The position numbers and the translations under genes are program-made. Positions 60,682-64,000 of a DNA stretch of 64,000 nt are shown here, piece by piece. Each line of letters begins with the position of its first letter. Within the stretch, counting starts at the first letter, position 1. The notes beneath the pieces were generated by a model. It was not told the DNA's origin. It ran no database searches and saw only the letters and a program-made list of their open reading frames with translations. The stretch comes from Burkholderiales bacterium (GTDB lineage Bacteria > Pseudomonadota > Gammaproteobacteria > Burkholderiales > SG8-41), in NCBI GenBank assembly GCA_036262035.1, contig DATAJS010000013.1, positions 434,001 to 498,000 of the forward strand, in the 5' to 3' direction.

Positions 60682-61473
60682 ATGGATTACTCGTCGTACA
60701 AGCACATGCTGTTCGAGCGCCGTGATCGAATACTCACGATCACGCTCAATCGGCCGCCCATGAATCCGATCCACTACGAGCTGCACGAGGAGCTCTCGCG
60801 GCTGTGGTACCGGGTGCAGGTCGACCACGAGACCGACGTCGTCATCCTCACCGGCGCGGGCGACACGTTCTCGGCGGGCGGCGACATCCCGATGATGCAG
60901 AAGCGCATCGACGACCCCGAGCTCTTCAACCGCAAGAATCTCGAGATGAAGCAGATGATCTTCGGGCTGCTCGAGCTCGAGAAACCCGTCATCGCGCGCA
61001 TCAACGGCGACTGCATCGGGCTCGCGGCCACCCTCGCCCTCATGTGCGACATCATGATCGCGGTCGACGACGCGCGCTTCAGCGATCCGCACGTGAAGAT
61101 GGGCTACGTCGCCGGCGACGGCGGCGCGGTGATCTGGCCGCAGCTCATCGGCTACGCCAAGGCCAGGGAATACCTGCTGACGGGCGATCTCCTGGACGCA
61201 AAGGAAGCCGAGCGCCTCGGCCTCATCAACTATGCGGTGCCGCGCGATCAGCTCGACGCGAAAGTGAACGCGTTCGCCGAGAAGCTGGCGCGCGGCGCGA
61301 CCAAGGCGATCAAATGGACGAAGACCGCCATGAACATCCCGCTGCGGCAGCTCGCGCATTCGATGATGGATGCGTCGCTCGCCTACGAAGCCCTCACGAA
61401 CATCGGCGCCGACCACCAGGAGGCGGTGACCGCATTCAGGGAAAAGCGCAAACCCCGGTTCAAGGGGCGCTAG
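60682..61473 (+). CDS. Enoyl-CoA hydratase/isomerase (crotonase) family protein, paralogue 2
   Basis: The 263-residue protein shares long blocks with paralogue 1: FSAGGDIPMMQKRIDDPEL, ARFSDPHVKMGYVAGDGGAV, YLLTGDLLDAKEAE and a common end in FREKRKPRFKG. His again replaces the usual Glu. CAGGGGATC precedes ATG 60682. Two such close paralogues on both sides of one IclR/CoA-transferase pair suggest duplication with division of work, for instance on two CoA esters of one route. Confidence 0.92.
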   Translation: MDYSSYKHMLFERRDRILTITLNRPPMNPIHYELHEELSRLWYRVQVDHETDVVILTGAGDTFSAGGDIPMMQKRIDDPELFNRKNLEMKQMIFGLLELEKPVIARINGDCIGLAATLALMCDIMIAVDDARFSDPHVKMGYVAGDGGAVIWPQLIGYAKAREYLLTGDLLDAKEAERLGLINYAVPRDQLDAKVNAFAEKLARGATKAIKWTKTAMNIPLRQLAHSMMDASLAYEALTNIGADHQEAVTAFREKRKPRFKGR

Positions 61474-61509
61474 GGCAAAGGCGCGGGAAGCACCCGGGCA
61501 CGTACGCGG

Positions 61510-62523
61510 CTAGCGCTTCGTGCGCGTGGCGGCGCGCCGCGCTTTCGGCTTTCCCGAGAAATCCGCGACCGGCACGTCGTGCGCGGACGATAGGGCAGGC
61601 TCGAGTGACCGCAGGCTCCGCGAAACCACGCGCCGCGTGAGGTGCGGGGCGAACATCGTGATGAAGGCGTAGATGAACTCGCGCACATAGCTCCCCTTGC
61701 GCAGGCACACATTGACCAGGCCCTGCTCGAAGAGGTGATCGACGTCGAGCGCGCGCAGCGCGGTATCGACCTTGGGGTCATAGGCGATGGCGGGCAGGAT
61801 CGCGACGCCGAGTCCCAGCGCGACATACTTCTTGCTCACGTCGGCGTCGATCGCGCGCAGCACGATGTCGGGGGTCAGGCGGCGGGCCGCGAACGCGCGG
61901 TCGACGCTGCGCCGGCTGCTGAACGTGCTGTCGTAGGTGATCAGCGGATAGCGCGCGATCTTTTCCAGTGTGAGCTTCTCGTCCCCGAGCAGCGGGTGCC
62001 GGACCGGCAGCACCAGGCACCGCGGAAGCCGATACGCAGGCAGCGTGGCGAGGCTCTCGAACGCTTCGGCCGTCTGCGTGACGATGGCGAGGTCGGCGCC
62101 GGCGGTCGCGACGATCTCGCAGCACTGCGCGGGCGTGCCTTCGCGCAGGCTCAGCTGCACGCGCGGGTACGCCGCGGAGAACTGCTGGATTACCCGGGGC
62201 AGCGTGTAGCACGCGTGAGTGTGCGTGGTGGCGATCGAAAGCTGGCCGGTGTCCTTGCTGCTGTATTCGCTCGCGATCGTGCGCAGGCTCGCCGCGTCGT
62301 CGAGCATGCGCCCGGCGACGCCGAGCAGCGCTACGCCCGCCTCGGTCACCGATACCAGCCGTCCCCGCTTGCGCACGAAGATGCTGACGCCGAGCTCCTG
62401 CTCGAGCTCGAGAATCTGGCGGCTCACGCCGGGCTGCGAAGTGTGCAGCGCCTCCGCCGCGGCGGAGATGCGCAGGCCCTGCTTCACCACTTCCTGGAGG
62501 GCGCGGAGCTGTCGTAACGTCAT
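61510..62523 (-). CDS. LysR-family transcriptional regulator, CysB-like
   Basis: The 337-residue protein has the LysR winged helix (ISAAAEALHTSQPGVSRQIL, about residues 19-38) and a CysB-type effector domain: LSIATTHTHACYTLPRVIQQ, YPRVQLSLREGTPAQ, and PLITYDSTFSSRRSVDRAF. CysB relatives respond to acetylserine or adenylyl-sulfate and control sulfur genes. No sulfur gene is in the window apart from possible sulfonate dioxygenases (TauD-like) and TauE. The C-terminal tail is rich in Arg and Lys. Confidence 0.92.
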   Translation of the reverse strand: MTLRQLRALQEVVKQGLRISAAAEALHTSQPGVSRQILELEQELGVSIFVRKRGRLVSVTEAGVALLGVAGRMLDDAASLRTIASEYSSKDTGQLSIATTHTHACYTLPRVIQQFSAAYPRVQLSLREGTPAQCCEIVATAGADLAIVTQTAEAFESLATLPAYRLPRCLVLPVRHPLLGDEKLTLEKIARYPLITYDSTFSSRRSVDRAFAARRLTPDIVLRAIDADVSKKYVALGLGVAILPAIAYDPKVDTALRALDVDHLFEQGLVNVCLRKGSYVREFIYAFITMFAPHLTRRVVSRSLRSLEPALSSAHDVPVADFSGKPKARRAATRTKR

Positions 62524-62584
62524 GGCGCTACGATACTAACCTGTCGCGAGGCGAAGTGATCCTGTCGATGCAGAGAGACGAGGC

Positions 62585-63340
62585 GTGATCGCGGGGCTGC
62601 GCACCGCATGCGGAGTGCTGCGCTCGTTGCGCATCTACTACGGCGATCGAGCGCGCCACGCCGCCATGGACAGGCTCTACGCACGCTTCGTGCGCCCCGG
62701 CGACCTCGTGTTCGACGCCGGCGCGCACGTCGGCGACCGCGTCGCCGCGTTTCGCCGGCTGGGCGCGCGCGTGGTCGCGATCGAGCCACAGCCGGCGCTG
62801 GTCACGACGTTGAGGCTCATGTACGGCCGCGATTCCGCGGTGACTATCGAACCCGTGGCGCTCGGGCGCGAGCCCGGCGCGGTGACGCTCAACCTCAACC
62901 TCGACAACCCGACGGTGTCGACCGCGTCGGCCGCGTTCATACGCGCCGCCGACGGCGCACCCGGCTGGCAGGGACAGGCGTGGACCCGAACCGTCGAGGT
63001 GCCGATGACCACGCTCGATGAGCTCGTCGCCCGGCACGGGGTCCCGGCGTTCGCCAAGATCGACGTCGAAGGCTTCGAAGCCGAGACGCTGCAAGGCCTG
63101 ACGCAGACGCTGCCGGCGCTGTCGTTCGAATTCACGACGATCCAGCGCGACGTCGCCGCAGAGTGCATCGCGCGGTGTCGGGCGCTCGGCGCCGGCCGCT
63201 TCAACGCCGCGCTCGGCGAGAGCCAGACGTTCGTATACCCGGGCTGGGTCGGCGCCGCGACGATCGAACGCTGGCTCGCCGGCCTGCCGATGGAAGCGAA
63301 TTCGGGGGATATCTACGCGCGGCTGGGCGAGGGCGATTGA
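62585..63340 (+). CDS. FkbM-family SAM-dependent methyltransferase
   Basis: GTG 62585 starts a 251-residue protein. VRPGDLVFDAGAHVGDRVAA (SAM-binding motif I), VVAIEPQPALVTTL (acidic end of strand 2), and AKIDVEGFEAETLQGL (FkbM motif) are clear. It methylates a hydroxyl group of an unknown acceptor, commonly in glycan or small-molecule assembly. It is divergent from the LysR gene with 61 bases between. No biosynthetic cluster is adjacent. Confidence 0.88.
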   Translation: MIAGLRTACGVLRSLRIYYGDRARHAAMDRLYARFVRPGDLVFDAGAHVGDRVAAFRRLGARVVAIEPQPALVTTLRLMYGRDSAVTIEPVALGREPGAVTLNLNLDNPTVSTASAAFIRAADGAPGWQGQAWTRTVEVPMTTLDELVARHGVPAFAKIDVEGFEAETLQGLTQTLPALSFEFTTIQRDVAAECIARCRALGAGRFNAALGESQTFVYPGWVGAATIERWLAGLPMEANSGDIYARLGEGD

Positions 63341-63438
63341 AGCGCGCGGCGCCTTGCCGGCCGTGCGACTCCGGCGCATTGTAGAGCCGCCCGCCCACAA
63401 TAACGTTCGCCGCCGTTCAACCCGTCAAGGAGGGAACC

Positions 63439-63903
63439 ATGAACGTCTCTCGTCGCGATTTCGCGGTTGCAAGCGCATTGGCTTTCGGCGCTTCCGGTCT
63501 CTTGTTCAAAACTCCCGCCGACGCCCAGGGCTCGGACGAAGCGGCTGTCGCCCAGAGCATCGAAGCGCTGCGGCAGGGCATCCTGCAGCAGGACAAGGCG
63601 AAGCTGGACCAGGTCGCCGCGTCACAGATCAGCTACGGCCATTCGGACGGACGCGTGGAGACCAAGGAGCAATTCATCAACGGCGTGATGAACCGCAAGC
63701 AGACGCAGAAGTCGCTCGCGTTTCCCGAGCTGAAAGTGGCCGTCGTCGGCAACGTTGCCATCGCGCGCCACATCTACCTGGGCGAATCGGAGCTCGACGG
63801 CAAGCAGTCGACCACGCGCATCGGCGCCCTGCAGCTCTGGCAAAAGCAGGACGCCGGATGGAAGCTGGTCGCGCGGCAGGGATTCAGGCTGCCGGCGGCG
63901 TAG
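63439..63903 (+). CDS. Tat-exported NTF2-like (DUF4440/SnoaL-type) protein
   Basis: AAGGAGGGAACC precedes ATG 63439. The 154-residue protein begins VSRRDFAVASALAFGASGLL, a twin-arginine signal, with likely cleavage after ADAQ. The rest has the cone-shaped NTF2 pattern: VAQSIEALRQGILQQDKAKL, ISYGHSDGRVETKEQF and LQLWQKQDAGWKLVARQGF. Such proteins bind small hydrophobic ligands or act as isomerases in the periplasm. Exact function unknown. Confidence 0.88.
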   Translation: MNVSRRDFAVASALAFGASGLLFKTPADAQGSDEAAVAQSIEALRQGILQQDKAKLDQVAASQISYGHSDGRVETKEQFINGVMNRKQTQKSLAFPELKVAVVGNVAIARHIYLGESELDGKQSTTRIGALQLWQKQDAGWKLVARQGFRLPAA

Positions 63904-63912
63904 ACCGCGTGC

Positions 63913-64000
63913 TCAGCGCTTCGAGCTCGCGCCCGAGCTTGTCACCGTGATGTGAGAGAGCGTCGTATCGGCCTTCGCGCCGTGCCAGTGGCGCTCTCCC
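63913..64000 (-). CDS. C-terminal end of a cupin-domain protein, cut by window edge
   Basis: The minus-strand frame entering at 64000 reads GERHWHGAKADTTLSHITVT and stops at 63915-63913. ERHWHGA...TTLSHI is the second cupin motif (metal-binding His residues) near the end of small single-domain cupins, such as those fused to or near carboxymuconolactone decarboxylases. Only 28 residues are visible. Confidence 0.7.
   Translation of the reverse strand, partial: GERHWHGAKADTTLSHITVTSSGASSKR

Noticed and set aside
1-64000. tRNA, rRNA, CRISPR arrays, prophage integrase or transposase
   Set aside because: No cloverleaf with a CCA end, no regularly spaced direct repeats, and no DDE, serine or tyrosine recombinase motif was seen on either strand. 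A covariance-model or HMM scan could not be run.

Overview
The window looks like the chromosome of a high-GC betaproteobacterium of Burkholderiales type. The main reasons are the many Bug (TctC-family) periplasmic receptors, the catabolic gene content (class III CoA-transferases, TauD-type dioxygenases, FAH-type hydrolase, enolase-superfamily enzyme), TAXI-TRAP transport, and dispersed palindromic repeats of kinds common in that class. No rRNA, tRNA, CRISPR array, integrase or transposase gene was recognised. The taxon is inferred from gene content only.

Layout. (1) 1-3921: a translationally coupled sugar-nucleotidyltransferase / galactokinase / Tat-exported alpha-galactosidase-like cassette. 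(2) 3922-6633: an accessory patch with lower GC (37% in 6241-6300, 50% in 5641-5700). It carries a three-gene minus-strand module: an unknown protein that appears frameshifted, a 65-residue basic protein and a metallo-beta-lactamase-fold hydrolase. (3) 6634-8222: thiD-tenA thiamine salvage, with two palindromic repeats translated into the start of tenA. (4) 8283-13221: CoA-transferase, luciferase-like oxidoreductase and a mitochondrial-type aconitase. (5) 13343-29053: hydrolases, a TAXI-TRAP transporter with a terminator between receptor and permease, MFS exporter, PchB-like protein, Bug receptors, TauD-like dioxygenase, aminotransferase, and a chimeric gene joining half a Bug receptor to half an amidohydrolase. 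(6) 29070-34409: a minus-strand group of LigB-type dioxygenase, a solute-binding domain with its halves in swapped order fused to a permease, an ABC ATPase carrying a GHKL-type ATPase domain, and gamma-glutamyltransferase. (7) 34479-48525: hydrolase, GlcG/HbpS-like protein, Bug receptors and decaying gene fragments, PhyH dioxygenase, SDR, a frameshifted fumarase/aspartase-superfamily lyase, TonB and two tandem small secreted paralogues. (8) 56606 down to 48676: an eight-gene catabolic operon (TauD, Bug, FAH, Bug, TauD, MR/MLE, MFS, SDR). (9) 56816-61473: Bug, two paralogous crotonases, an IclR regulator and a CoA-transferase around a clear palindromic operator. (10) 61510-64000: CysB-like LysR, FkbM methyltransferase, Tat-exported NTF2-like protein and the end of a cupin gene.

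The theme is uptake and breakdown of many small carboxylates: orphan receptors bind substrates outside, CoA-transferases activate acids, crotonases, dioxygenases, hydrolases and lyases process them, and aconitase feeds the TCA cycle. Eight intact Bug receptors, one chimera and two fragments occur with no TctA/TctB membrane partner. The strongest candidates for something undescribed are the permuted receptor-permease plus ATPase-GHKL transporter (30722-33348), the three-gene accessory module (4358-6108), and the TonB-linked small secreted pair (47735-48525).
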